A DNA stretch of 54,511 nt from assembly GCF_013870525.1 (NCBI RefSeq), contig NZ_JACBXD010000054.1, forward strand, positions 1 through 54,511, in the 5' to 3' direction. This DNA comes from Amycolatopsis pittospori. GTDB lineage: Bacteria > Actinomycetota > Actinomycetes > Mycobacteriales > Pseudonocardiaceae. Below are positions 34,114 to 41,678 of this stretch, in pieces; position 1 is the first letter of the stretch, and every line of letters begins with the position of its first letter. Both the position numbers and the translations under genes were made by a program. The notes under the pieces are model-generated. The model was given only the letters and a program-made list of their open reading frames with translations, had not been told where the DNA came from and did no database searches.

Positions 34114-34992
34114 TCAGAAAGCGGCGAGGGTGTGCCAGGCCAGACCCGGGTCCTCCGCGTCGTCGCGGAGGACCACGCCCTCGATCAGGCCGTAAGGACG
34201 ATCGGCGGCGTAGAAGACCTCGTTGTCGTTCTTCAACCCGAACGGCGACAGGTCCACCAGGAAGTGGTGCTTGTTCGGCAGTGACAGCCGGACTTCTGCG
34301 ACCTCTTCGCGTTCCTCGAGCACAGCCTCTCCCATCGCGTACAGCGTCTGCTGCAGGGAGAGGCTGTGCTTGTCCGCGAAGGTCTCCAGCAGGATCCGCC
34401 GGGTCTCGGCGTGGCTCGCCGCCCAGTCGATCCCGTCGCCCTGGTAGCGCCAGCGGGCGGTGACGGCGGTCGCGAGGATCCGGTCGTTCGTCTCGGCCAG
34501 CGTCGTGTACTCGTCACGGGGGAAGCCGTGGAACTCCGAACCGGTGGACTTGAGTACGACGAGACCGTCCAAACCGGACACGACCCAGGCTTGGCCGTCC
34601 TGAATGGTCACCGCGGTCGTGCGCTTTTCGCTGCCCGCCCCGGAGAACGCGTGATCGTGGCCGGAGATGCGGTTCCAGCCGTGTTCGTCGATCAGGATCC
34701 GGGCGCCGGAGATGTGCTCGAACGAGTCGACGAAGTGCCGTCCGAGCCGCAACGCGAAGTCCTCGATCTCGCCGACCGGGGCCTCCTTGGCGAAGGCGTA
34801 GACGGTGTTCTTCTGCGTGTCGGTCGCGACGACGTCGGCGTTGTCGCCGGTGAGGTGGGTGGCCGCGAGGTCACCGCGCAGCGACGTCGAAACGGTCAGG
34901 TCCTTGATGTGGTGGACGGTGCCTTCGCGCTGCACGGTGACCAGCCGGACTTCGGCCTTGCCGTACTGGTTGGGGCCCAGGGTGATGGCCAC
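34114..34992 (-). CDS. Urate oxidase (uricase)
   Basis: This 292-residue cofactor-free enzyme oxidises urate to 5-hydroxyisourate with O2. Both tandem T-fold halves are present. The signature VVATDTQKNTVYAFAKE (catalytic Thr) is near residue 55. STGSEFHGFPRDEYTTLAETNDRILATAVTARW is at 150-185, and LPNKHHFLVDLSPFGLKNDNEVFYAADRPYGLIEGVV is near the C-terminus. GTG start at 34992; AGGGAG lies within the end of the hiuH gene 6 bp upstream. It is the third gene of the uraD-hiuH-uricase operon, which is ordered opposite to the reaction sequence. In role this is PucL of B. subtilis. Confidence 0.97.
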   Translation of the reverse strand: MAITLGPNQYGKAEVRLVTVQREGTVHHIKDLTVSTSLRGDLAATHLTGDNADVVATDTQKNTVYAFAKEAPVGEIEDFALRLGRHFVDSFEHISGARILIDEHGWNRISGHDHAFSGAGSEKRTTAVTIQDGQAWVVSGLDGLVVLKSTGSEFHGFPRDEYTTLAETNDRILATAVTARWRYQGDGIDWAASHAETRRILLETFADKHSLSLQQTLYAMGEAVLEEREEVAEVRLSLPNKHHFLVDLSPFGLKNDNEVFYAADRPYGLIEGVVLRDDAEDPGLAWHTLAAF

Positions 34993-34998
34993 GGGCGA

Positions 34999-35316
34999 TC
35001 AGCTCCCTCGATAGGTGGAATAGGCGAACGGGCTCAGCAGCAACGGCACGTGGTGGTGCTCGGTCCCGTCGGCGATGCGGAAGGTCAGGGTGACTTCGGG
35101 GAAGAAGGAGTCCGGGCCGAGGTAGGCGCCGGTGTCGAAGACCAGCCGGTACACCCCGGGTTCCAGGGTTTCCGGGCCGAGGTCGCGGATCCGGCCGTCG
35201 GCGTCGGTCCGGCCGCCGGCGACGGGTTCGCCCGTGCCGGATTCGAGGCGGACCGGTACGCCGGCGGCGGGGCGCCCGGCGGCGGTGTCGAGGATGTGGG
35301 TGGTCACCAGGCTCAC
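34999..35316 (-). CDS. pucM: 5-Hydroxyisourate hydrolase (transthyretin-like)
   Basis: This 105-residue enzyme hydrolyses 5-hydroxyisourate to OHCU. The transthyretin-related signatures are present: THILDTAAGRPAAGVPVRL at the N-terminus (His and Asp), GRTDADGRIRD (Arg) in the middle, and the C-terminal tetrapeptide YRGS, which distinguishes the enzyme from vertebrate transthyretin. The ATG overlaps the uraD stop by 4 bp (ATGA), and the uricase gene follows after 6 bp. Active as a tetramer in known cases. Confidence 0.95.
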   Translation of the reverse strand: MSLVTTHILDTAAGRPAAGVPVRLESGTGEPVAGGRTDADGRIRDLGPETLEPGVYRLVFDTGAYLGPDSFFPEVTLTFRIADGTEHHHVPLLLSPFAYSTYRGS

Positions 35317-35804
35317 GCCGTCACCGCCTTTTCCAGCCGCAGCGCGGCGATCTTGGCCAGTTCCTGGCCTGCCACTTCGAGCTCTTCTTCCGGGTCGTTC
35401 GACAGTCGCGAGCGGAGGTTCTCCAGCAGTTCGGCGCCGCTCCGGCCACTCGCGCAGACCAGGAAGACGTGTCCGAACAAGGCTTCGTACTCCGCGTTGG
35501 CCGCGGCGAACTCGCGTGCGGCGGAACCGTCCACACCGGACTGTTCCGACCGTGACCAGCCGGCCTCGGTGGTGGTACCGCCCGCTTTCTCCCCGATCCG
35601 GGGATGGGCGGCCATGGCCTGCCGCACCTCCTCGGGTCGCAAGGGGGTGAGCGCTTCGGACGCGGCGAGCAGTGTGGCCAGATCGCCGAACGGGCGCCTG
35701 GCCAGCAGGGTTTCCACCCAGCGGGGGACGTCGAGGCAGGCTGTCAGCACCGGCCTGACGTCTTGCGCGGGCGCCTGGTCGAACTCTCGAATGGTGAGCG
35801 GCAC
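35313..35804 (-). CDS. uraD: OHCU decarboxylase
   Basis: This 163-residue helical enzyme decarboxylates 2-oxo-4-hydroxy-4-carboxy-5-ureidoimidazoline to (S)-allantoin. The catalytic His motif AAHPRIGEK has H67. The following Ser/Gln region WSRSEQSGV, then FGHVFLVCASGRSGAELLENLRSRLSNDPEEEL, is typical of the family. The ATG start gives MPLTIREFDQAP. It is the first gene of the uricolytic operon and overlaps pucM by 4 bp. It lies 60 bp downstream of the HTH regulator gene, with an inverted repeat in the gap that could control the operon. Confidence 0.95.
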   Translation of the reverse strand: MPLTIREFDQAPAQDVRPVLTACLDVPRWVETLLARRPFGDLATLLAASEALTPLRPEEVRQAMAAHPRIGEKAGGTTTEAGWSRSEQSGVDGSAAREFAAANAEYEALFGHVFLVCASGRSGAELLENLRSRLSNDPEEELEVAGQELAKIAALRLEKAVTA

Positions 35805-35838
35805 GGGAACCGACGGTACGGCGGCGAATCGACCGTCG

Positions 35839-35853
35839 TCAACATTTTGTTGA
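35839..35853. promoter_or_regulatory. Operator-like palindrome upstream of uraD operon
   Basis: TCAACATTTTGTTGA has perfect 6-bp arms around TTT, 35 bp upstream of the uraD start and just downstream of the HTH regulator's stop. It is AT-rich in a GC-rich setting and suits a dimeric regulator of the urate operon. Confidence 0.5.
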
Positions 35854-35863
35854 AACGCACTCT

Positions 35864-36421
35864 TCAGTCTTGGTCTCGGTTGAGGTAGTTGTAGACCGTG
35901 AACCTCGTGACCCCCAGTGCCTCGGCGACGGTCGATACCGACTTGCGGAGGCCGAACGCGCCGCGTTCCTTGAGTAGCCGCACCGCGCGCTGCTTGGCCG
36001 CGCGATCGAGGGTGTCGAGTTTGCCGCCGAGTTCGCGTTCGACGTCGCCGATGAGGCGGGCGAGCGCGCTGTGCAGTTCGACGGCGGGCTCGCCCGTGTC
36101 GTCGCCGACCTGCCGGAGCTGGAGGGTCACGCGGGTCGCGCCGCCGTCGAGGGCCGCCCTGGCGATGGCGGGGAGGGCGTCGAGCAGGGTGTCGGCGTCG
36201 CCGCGGACGAGGGTGCCGAGCGGGCCGAAATCGGCGGAGAGGCCCGCGCCTTCCGCCGTGTCGCGGGCTTTGACGGCATGTTCGGGTGGCGGACCCTCGC
36301 CGTGGAACGGTTCGCTGGTGAACTCGGCTTCTAACTGCACCCAGCGAAGGTAGCGCCGCCGGAGCTCATTGACGAGCAGAGTGGCCGGAGTTAATGTCGG
36401 AGTGCGAAACCTCGATTCCAC
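35864..36421 (-). CDS. HTH regulator of the urate/allantoin cluster (DauR-like HTH)
   Basis: Up to 185 residues from GTG 36421; an internal GTG at 36340 would give 158. The C-terminal LDTLDRAAKQRAVRLLKERGAFGLRKSVSTVAEALGVTRFTVYNYLNRD matches the YheO/DauR-type helix-turn-helix. The middle part (LDGGATRVTLQLRQVGDD) is a small alpha/beta domain of unknown ligand. Two TTA leucine codons occur, near codons 10 and 31 of the long form, which is rare in such GC-rich DNA. The gene lies between uraD (downstream, same strand) and allB (divergent), so it likely regulates uricolysis. The ligand is unknown. The start codon is uncertain. Confidence 0.8.
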   Translation of the reverse strand: MESRFRTPTLTPATLLVNELRRRYLRWVQLEAEFTSEPFHGEGPPPEHAVKARDTAEGAGLSADFGPLGTLVRGDADTLLDALPAIARAALDGGATRVTLQLRQVGDDTGEPAVELHSALARLIGDVERELGGKLDTLDRAAKQRAVRLLKERGAFGLRKSVSTVAEALGVTRFTVYNYLNRDQD

Positions 36422-36430
36422 TCAGTGGAA
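36416..36430. promoter_or_regulatory. Candidate AllR-type operator upstream of allB
   Basis: TTCCACTCAGTGGAA is a perfect 15-bp palindrome (7-bp arms, one central base) ending 13 bp before the allantoinase ATG. It resembles the TTCC(N)GGAA-type sites of IclR-family regulators and the site at 12362-12376 before the IclR gene and aceB. It overlaps the upstream putative start of the divergent HTH gene. Confidence 0.6.
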
Positions 36431-36443
36431 ATTGGAGGCTTGA

Positions 36444-37772
36444 ATGGATCTGGTGATCAAGGCGGCGAGAGCGATTACCGCCGCCGGCGAGGTGCCCGCG
36501 ACGATCGGCGTCGAAGGCGGCCGCATCGTCGCGGTGGAACCCGCCGGAGCCGCGCTGGACGGCGATCGGGTGCTCGAACTCGGTGAGGACGTCGTCCTGC
36601 TGCCGGGTCTCGTGGACACCCACGTGCACGTCAACGACCCCGGCCGCACCGAATGGGAGGGGTTCGCTTCGGCGACCCGTGCGGCCGCGGCGGGCGGGGT
36701 CACCACGATCGTGGACATGCCGCTCAACAGCCTGCCGCCGACGGTCGACGTCGCGGCGCTGGAAGTGAAGCGGAAGACCGCGGAAGGCCGCGTGCACGTC
36801 GACGTCGGATTCTGGGGCGGCGCGATCCCCGGCAATCTCGCGGATCTGCGCGGGCTGCACGAGGCCGGGGTATTCGGCTTCAAATCGTTCCTGCTGCATT
36901 CCGGCGTCGACGAGTTCCCGCCGCTGGACGCGCGCGGGCTCGAAGAGGCGATGACCGAACTGCGGACCTTCGACGGCATGATCATCGTGCACGCGGAGGA
37001 TTCCGACGCCATCGATCACGCGCCCGACCCGCACGGCGAGAAATACGACGACTTCCTGCGTTCCCGCCCGCGTGGCGCGGAGAACGTGGCGATCGCGCAG
37101 GTCATCGAGCTGGCCCGGCGGACCGGCGTCCGCGCGCACATCCTGCACCTGTCCTCTTCGGACGCTCTGCCGATGGTCGAGAGCGCACGGCGCGACGGCG
37201 TCCGGCTGACCGCCGAAACCTGCCCGCACTACCTGAGCTTCACCGCGGAGGAGATCGGTGACGGCGCCACGCAGTTCAAGTGCTGCCCGCCGATCCGTGA
37301 GGCGCGTAACCGCGAACTGCTGTGGCAGGGGCTCGCGGACGGCGTCATCGACTGCGTGGTGACCGACCATTCGCCGTGCACGCCCGAACTGAAACGCTTC
37401 GACAGCGGCGATTTCGGTCTCGCCTGGGGTGGGATCGCGGGACTGCAACTCGGCCTGCCCGCGGTCTGGACGCAGGCGCGGCAGCGCGGCTTCGGCCTCA
37501 CCGACGTCGTCCGCTGGATGGCCGAACGTCCGGCCGCGCAGGCGGGCATGCGCCGCAAGGGCCACCTGGCGCCCGGCTACGACGCCGACTTCAGCGTGTT
37601 CGCGCCCGACGACGCGTTCGTCGTCGACGTCGCGAAACTGAAGCACCGCAACCCCGTGAGCGCGTACCACGGGCGGCCGCTCGCCGGCGTCGTGCGGAGC
37701 ACCTGGTTGCGGGGCAAGGAGATCACCGGTGACGACCCGGCAGGCGTTCTGCTGACCCGGGGCGACTGCTGA
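36444..37772 (+). CDS. allB: Allantoinase
   Basis: This 442-residue dinuclear-zinc amidohydrolase opens allantoin to allantoate. The metal motif DTHVHVNDPGRTEWEGF is near residue 58. The carbamylated Lys lies in GVFGFKSFLLHSG (about residue 146). Later ligands are in MIIVHAEDSD, AHILHLSSSDAL and VTDHSPCTPELK. The length matches the family. The ATG at 36444 follows GGAGG. Allantoicase starts 13 bp after the stop. Expression is likely controlled through the palindrome immediately upstream, divergently from the HTH regulator gene. Confidence 0.96.
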   Translation: MDLVIKAARAITAAGEVPATIGVEGGRIVAVEPAGAALDGDRVLELGEDVVLLPGLVDTHVHVNDPGRTEWEGFASATRAAAAGGVTTIVDMPLNSLPPTVDVAALEVKRKTAEGRVHVDVGFWGGAIPGNLADLRGLHEAGVFGFKSFLLHSGVDEFPPLDARGLEEAMTELRTFDGMIIVHAEDSDAIDHAPDPHGEKYDDFLRSRPRGAENVAIAQVIELARRTGVRAHILHLSSSDALPMVESARRDGVRLTAETCPHYLSFTAEEIGDGATQFKCCPPIREARNRELLWQGLADGVIDCVVTDHSPCTPELKRFDSGDFGLAWGGIAGLQLGLPAVWTQARQRGFGLTDVVRWMAERPAAQAGMRRKGHLAPGYDADFSVFAPDDAFVVDVAKLKHRNPVSAYHGRPLAGVVRSTWLRGKEITGDDPAGVLLTRGDC

Positions 37773-37785
37773 GATGGGAGAGATC

Positions 37786-38790
37786 GTGAACGACCGTCCT
37801 GAATGGACAGCACTGCCCGACCTGGCCTCGCGCAAGTTCGGTGGGACCGTGATGTGGGCGACGGACGAGTTGTTCGCCGAGAAGGAGAACCTGGTCAACC
37901 CGTGGACTCCCGCCCATCAGACGGAGACCTTCGGCCCCAAGGGGCAGGTTTACGACGGCTGGGAGACCCGCCGTCACCGCGAGCCCGGCGACGACCAGGC
38001 CGTCGTCCGGCTCGGCCTCGCGGGCGCGATCACCGGTGTCGTCGTGGACACCGCGTTCTTCAAGGGGAACTACCCGCCGTTCGTCTCGGTCGAGGCCTGC
38101 GCCGTCGAGGGATATCCCGACGCCGCCGAACTCTCCACAGTGGACTGGGACGTGCTGGTGAAACGCGGCGCGGCCGGAGGACACCAGGAGAACTTCTTCG
38201 AGATCGGCGGGAGCAAGCGCTACACGCACGTCCGGCTGACCATGCATCCCGACGGCGGCGTCGCCCGGTTGCGCGTGCACGGCACGCCGATCCCGGATCC
38301 GCGTCTGCTGGACCCCGGCGCGCTCGACCTCGCGGCGCTGGAGAACGGCGCGGTGGTCACCGGCTGCAGCAATATGTTCTATTCCTCGCCCAACAACCTG
38401 TTCTCGCCCGGGCTCGCGGCGCATCAGGCCGAAGGCTGGGAGACGGCGCGGCGTCGTGACGACGGGAACGACTGGGTCACCGTCCGGCTGGCCGGTGCGG
38501 GCGTCGTCCGGTTCGCGGAGCTGGACAACAGCAACCTCAAGGGCAACGCGCCCGGCTGGGCGTCGCTGAGCGGACGGAACGGCGACGGCGAGTGGGTGGA
38601 GCTGCTGCCGAAGACACGTCTGCAGCCGGACACGCGGCACCGGTTCGCGCTCGCGGAGGGGCCCGAAGTGACCGAAGTGCGTCTCGACATCTACCCCGAT
38701 GGCGGCATGGCGCGTCTACGCCTCTTCGGTGCGCTGAGCGACCGAGGCCGCGCAGACGTCACTTCACGCTTCGAGGGTTCTCAGGGCTGA
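37786..38790 (+). CDS. alc: Allantoicase
   Basis: This enzyme hydrolyses allantoate to ureidoglycolate and urea. Two repeated jelly-roll halves are visible. The first contains WTALPDLASRKFGGTVMWATDELFAEKENLVNPW and DGWETRRHR; the second contains SSPNNLFSPG and EGWETARRR. Each half ends in a DGG-A-RLR motif (HPDGGVARLRVHG, YPDGGMARLRLFG). The chosen GTG 37786 follows GGGAGAGAT and gives 334 residues; ATG 37774 (338) is the alternative. It is second in the allB-alc operon. No ureidoglycolate lyase follows. The 3' end overlaps a convergent 58-codon gene by 10 bp. Confidence 0.95.
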   Translation: MNDRPEWTALPDLASRKFGGTVMWATDELFAEKENLVNPWTPAHQTETFGPKGQVYDGWETRRHREPGDDQAVVRLGLAGAITGVVVDTAFFKGNYPPFVSVEACAVEGYPDAAELSTVDWDVLVKRGAAGGHQENFFEIGGSKRYTHVRLTMHPDGGVARLRVHGTPIPDPRLLDPGALDLAALENGAVVTGCSNMFYSSPNNLFSPGLAAHQAEGWETARRRDDGNDWVTVRLAGAGVVRFAELDNSNLKGNAPGWASLSGRNGDGEWVELLPKTRLQPDTRHRFALAEGPEVTEVRLDIYPDGGMARLRLFGALSDRGRADVTSRFEGSQG

Positions 38791-38957
38791 GCGCCCGGCC
38801 GGTTCAGGTACGCGGAGAAGAGCGAGAGGACGATCCCGACCGAGAAGACGGCGGTGAGCCACCAGGCGCCGCTGATGGACAGGTTCCACACCAGGGCGCC
38901 CGCCATGAGCAGCGCCATGACGATGTTCCTGATCTGCAGCGGCGTCGGTTTGGCCAT
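38781..38957 (-). CDS. 58-residue membrane protein, unknown function
   Basis: This short frame begins MAKPTPLQIRNIVMALLMAG and has GAAGGTGG before the ATG at 38957. Two hydrophobic stretches, IVMALLMAGALVWNLSI and WWLTAVFSVGIVLSLFSAYL, fit a small two-TM protein with a short tail NRPGAQP. Codon third positions are G/C-rich as in real genes here. It is convergent with allantoicase and overlaps its last 10 bp. No family is recognised. Confidence 0.6.
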   Translation of the reverse strand: MAKPTPLQIRNIVMALLMAGALVWNLSISGAWWLTAVFSVGIVLSLFSAYLNRPGAQP

Positions 38958-39014
38958 ACCGCCACCTTCTCACGGGGCCGGGATTTTCCGGGCGGCGGGC
39001 AACCCCGGTGGGTG

Positions 39015-39037
39015 TGACATGCGTAACCGACATGTCA
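39015..39037. promoter_or_regulatory. Inverted repeat upstream of the DNRLRE/ricin gene
   Basis: TGACATG and CATGTCA form perfect 7-bp arms around 9 bp, ending 31 bp before the GTG start at 39069. The spacing of about one and a half turns suits a dimeric regulator. The regulator is unknown. Confidence 0.4.
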
Positions 39038-39068
39038 ACACTTCACCCACTCTCAGGGGGAGATCGAA

Positions 39069-41198
39069 GTGCAAGCCAGAACCCGAAGAATCCCGCGGCG
39101 GAGCCTCGTGCTCGTCGCCGCGTGCCTGGCCGGGAGTGCCGTCCTGACGGCAGCGCCCGCGCAAGCGACATCGCCCGAAACCGTGGCGCGGTCGCAGAAC
39201 AAGCAGGTCGAGATGCTCTCCGAGCGCACCGAGAACTCGGCCACCTTCGCCAATCCCGACGGTTCCCGCACCACCCAGGTGCACGGCGGCCCGGTCCACG
39301 TCCGCCGCGGCGGCGACTGGGTCCCGGTGGACCTGACGCTCGTGAAGGGCGCCGACGGCCTGATCCGGTCGAAGGCGCATCCGCGTGACCTCGTCCTCGC
39401 CGGCGCGGGTGGGAAGAACGGGGAGACCCGCGATCTCGCCACCGTCCAAAGCCCGGACGGCAAGGTCGCCCTGCAGTACCCGGGCGCGTTGCCCGAACCG
39501 GTCCTGGCCGGCGAGGTCGCGACGTATCCGGAGGTCCAGCCCGGCGTCGACCTGCAGGTCAAGGCCACGCGGACCGGGTTCGAGCAGTTCTTCGTCGTCA
39601 AGCGGCGACCCGATCACGCGTTGACGTTCGCCCTTCCGCTGCGGGCCACGGGGCTCACGCCCCGCACCGACGCGGACGGGAACACCCAGCTGGTCACGGC
39701 GTCCGGCGCAGTCGTCGGCAGCGTGCCCGCCGCCGAGATGTGGGACTCGCGGATCGACCGGCGCAGCGGTGACCCGGCCGCGAAGGTGAAGGTCGGAAAG
39801 GTGGTGAACGCGAAGGAGCGCGGGACCCTCGGCCTGAACGTGACACCGGACGCGGGGTACTTCGCCGATCCGGCGCTGGCCTATCCCGTCATCGTCGATC
39901 CCGGAGTCTCGGTGTGGACGAACTTCGACACGTTCACGCAGTCCAATGTCGCCACCATCGACCACTCGGGTGCCACCGAACTCCGCATCGGCACCTACGA
40001 CGGCGGTGCCACGAAGGCCCGCTCCTATCTGCACTTCGACGTCGCGCGGTTCCGCGGCGCGGAGATCGAGTCGGCGACGTTGTCCCTGTGGGCCAACCAT
40101 TCCTACTCGTGCTCGCCCCGTAACTGGGAGGTCTGGGACACCCGCACGGTCGATACGGGCACCCGGTGGGCGAACCAGCCGCCTCCCCTCACCCGGTGGG
40201 CGACGACGAACGCGACCCGCGGCTACAGCGCCGGCTGCGCGGCGGACTGGGTCCGGACCCCGATCGGGAACCTGATCGGTGCCTGGGCGGAAGCGGGGCT
40301 CCCGACCGGTTCGATGGTGCTGAAGGCGGAGAACGAGTCGGATTCGTTCGGCTGGAAGAAGTTCTCGTCCAATGAAGGCGGCAAGTCGCCGTACATCGAG
40401 GTGACGTACCGGAATCAGCGGCCGAACCCGGCCGCCGGGCACGACATCTCGGACCGCGTCGACTCCGGCGGTGTCACCTACACGAAGTCCCTCACTCCGA
40501 CATTGCGCTTCACGCCGACGGACCCCGACGGCGGCAACGTCACCGCGGTCTTCTACGTCTACGAAGGCGAAACGCTGATCGGGGACTACTGGCAGTGGGA
40601 CGTCCCGTCCGGCACCACGGCGACGTGGACGGCGCCACCGGGCTTGCTGCAGGAGGGGCACAGCTACCGGTTCCGTGCGACGACGTTCGATCCCGGCGGG
40701 GAGTTCGGGGACGACGCCTGGGTCTCGCTGCAAGCGGTTTCGAGCGGCCTCTACGCCGACGTCGCCGCGTGCGGCTGGAACAACGGGACCAAGGTGCAGC
40801 AATGGCCGTCGAACGGCGCGGACTGCCAGAAGTTCTTCCCGTGGGGCACCGGTGACGGCTACTACCAGTTCCGCGCCAAGCATTCGGGGCAGGTGCTGGA
40901 CAACACCGGCTGCAGCACGGCCAGCGGGAACCCGGTGACCACCTACGACCGCGTCGCGGGCGCGTGTCAGAAGTGGAAGATCGAACCGCAGGGCGTCGGT
41001 CCCGGCGTCTACCGGTTCGCCGTCCAGAACGCGGGCAAGCTGCTGGACCAGGGCTGCACCGCGGCCCAGGGGTCCCCGCTGTTCATCTGGGACCGGATCC
41101 CCGGCCGTGGCTGCCAGAACTGGCGGATGCCGGTGTCGCCGTCGAACGGGGTCACCGTGCAGTGGCTTCCGTTCACGGTGAACACGGCGGCCGGATAG
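39069..41198 (+). CDS. Secreted DNRLRE-domain protein with ricin-type C-terminus
   Basis: This 709-residue exported protein has a signal peptide ending near APAQA (about residue 33). An N-terminal region (VHVRRGGDWVPVDLTL, DPALAYPVIVDPGVSV) resembles the front part of actinobacterial RHS/wall-associated proteins. It is followed by a DNRLRE domain around residues 285-450 (ELRIGTYDG, ARSYLHFDVA, SPYIEVTYRNQ). A fibronectin-like stretch comes next (LTPTLRFTPTDPDGGNVTAVFYV). The C-terminus looks like a ricin lectin repeat (GQVLDNTGCSTASGNPVTTYD, CQKWKI, GKLLDQGCTAAQGSPLFIWD, CQNWRM). There is no catalytic or toxin domain. AGGGGGAG precedes the GTG. It may bind extracellular polysaccharide. Confidence 0.82.
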   Translation: MQARTRRIPRRSLVLVAACLAGSAVLTAAPAQATSPETVARSQNKQVEMLSERTENSATFANPDGSRTTQVHGGPVHVRRGGDWVPVDLTLVKGADGLIRSKAHPRDLVLAGAGGKNGETRDLATVQSPDGKVALQYPGALPEPVLAGEVATYPEVQPGVDLQVKATRTGFEQFFVVKRRPDHALTFALPLRATGLTPRTDADGNTQLVTASGAVVGSVPAAEMWDSRIDRRSGDPAAKVKVGKVVNAKERGTLGLNVTPDAGYFADPALAYPVIVDPGVSVWTNFDTFTQSNVATIDHSGATELRIGTYDGGATKARSYLHFDVARFRGAEIESATLSLWANHSYSCSPRNWEVWDTRTVDTGTRWANQPPPLTRWATTNATRGYSAGCAADWVRTPIGNLIGAWAEAGLPTGSMVLKAENESDSFGWKKFSSNEGGKSPYIEVTYRNQRPNPAAGHDISDRVDSGGVTYTKSLTPTLRFTPTDPDGGNVTAVFYVYEGETLIGDYWQWDVPSGTTATWTAPPGLLQEGHSYRFRATTFDPGGEFGDDAWVSLQAVSSGLYADVAACGWNNGTKVQQWPSNGADCQKFFPWGTGDGYYQFRAKHSGQVLDNTGCSTASGNPVTTYDRVAGACQKWKIEPQGVGPGVYRFAVQNAGKLLDQGCTAAQGSPLFIWDRIPGRGCQNWRMPVSPSNGVTVQWLPFTVNTAAG

Positions 41199-41201
41199 CG
41201 C

Positions 41202-41678
41202 TCAGGGGGCGGACTGGCGTCGTGAGCTGATCACGCCGGTGTTGAAACCGGCGAGGTGGAGCCCACCGGCGAACCGGGCGTGCTCGATCTTGACGCAGCG
41301 GTTCATCACGACGTCCAGTCCCGCTTCCTTGGCCCTGTCGGCGACGGGCTCGTGCCACAGGCCCAGCTGAAGCCAGAGCGTGCGCGCCCCGGCCTCGACG
41401 ACCTCCTCGGCGACTCCGGGGAGGTCGTCGTGCTTGCGGAACACGCTGACCAGGTCGACCCCGCCGGGTACGTCGGCCAGCGACGGGTACACCGGCTGCC
41501 CGAGGAGTTCGTCGAGCCGCGGGTTCACGAAGTTGACCTGGTACTCGCTGGACGAGAGCAGGTATGTCGCGACGAAGTAACTCGGCCGCGCCGGGTTGTT
41601 CGACGCGCCGACGATGGTCACCGAGTTCGTGCGCGAGAGGAGGCGGCGGCGTTCGACCGCGCCGACGTCGTGACTCAT
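41202..41678 (-). CDS. CoA-binding domain protein
   Basis: This 158-residue Rossmann-fold protein is of the CoA-binding (COG1832) type. The nucleotide/CoA-binding start is SVTIVGASNNPARPSYFVATYLLSS, and VNPRLDELLGQPVYPSLADVPGGVDLVSVFRK follows. A conserved GARTLWLQLGLWHEPVADRAKEAGLDVVMNRCVKIEHAR lies near the end. Function is unknown for the family. The ATG overlaps the metY stop by 4 bp (ATGA), so the two are co-translated; this pairing recurs in actinobacteria as far as remembered. It is convergent with the DNRLRE gene with a 3-bp gap. Confidence 0.9.
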   Translation of the reverse strand: MSHDVGAVERRRLLSRTNSVTIVGASNNPARPSYFVATYLLSSSEYQVNFVNPRLDELLGQPVYPSLADVPGGVDLVSVFRKHDDLPGVAEEVVEAGARTLWLQLGLWHEPVADRAKEAGLDVVMNRCVKIEHARFAGGLHLAGFNTGVISSRRQSAP

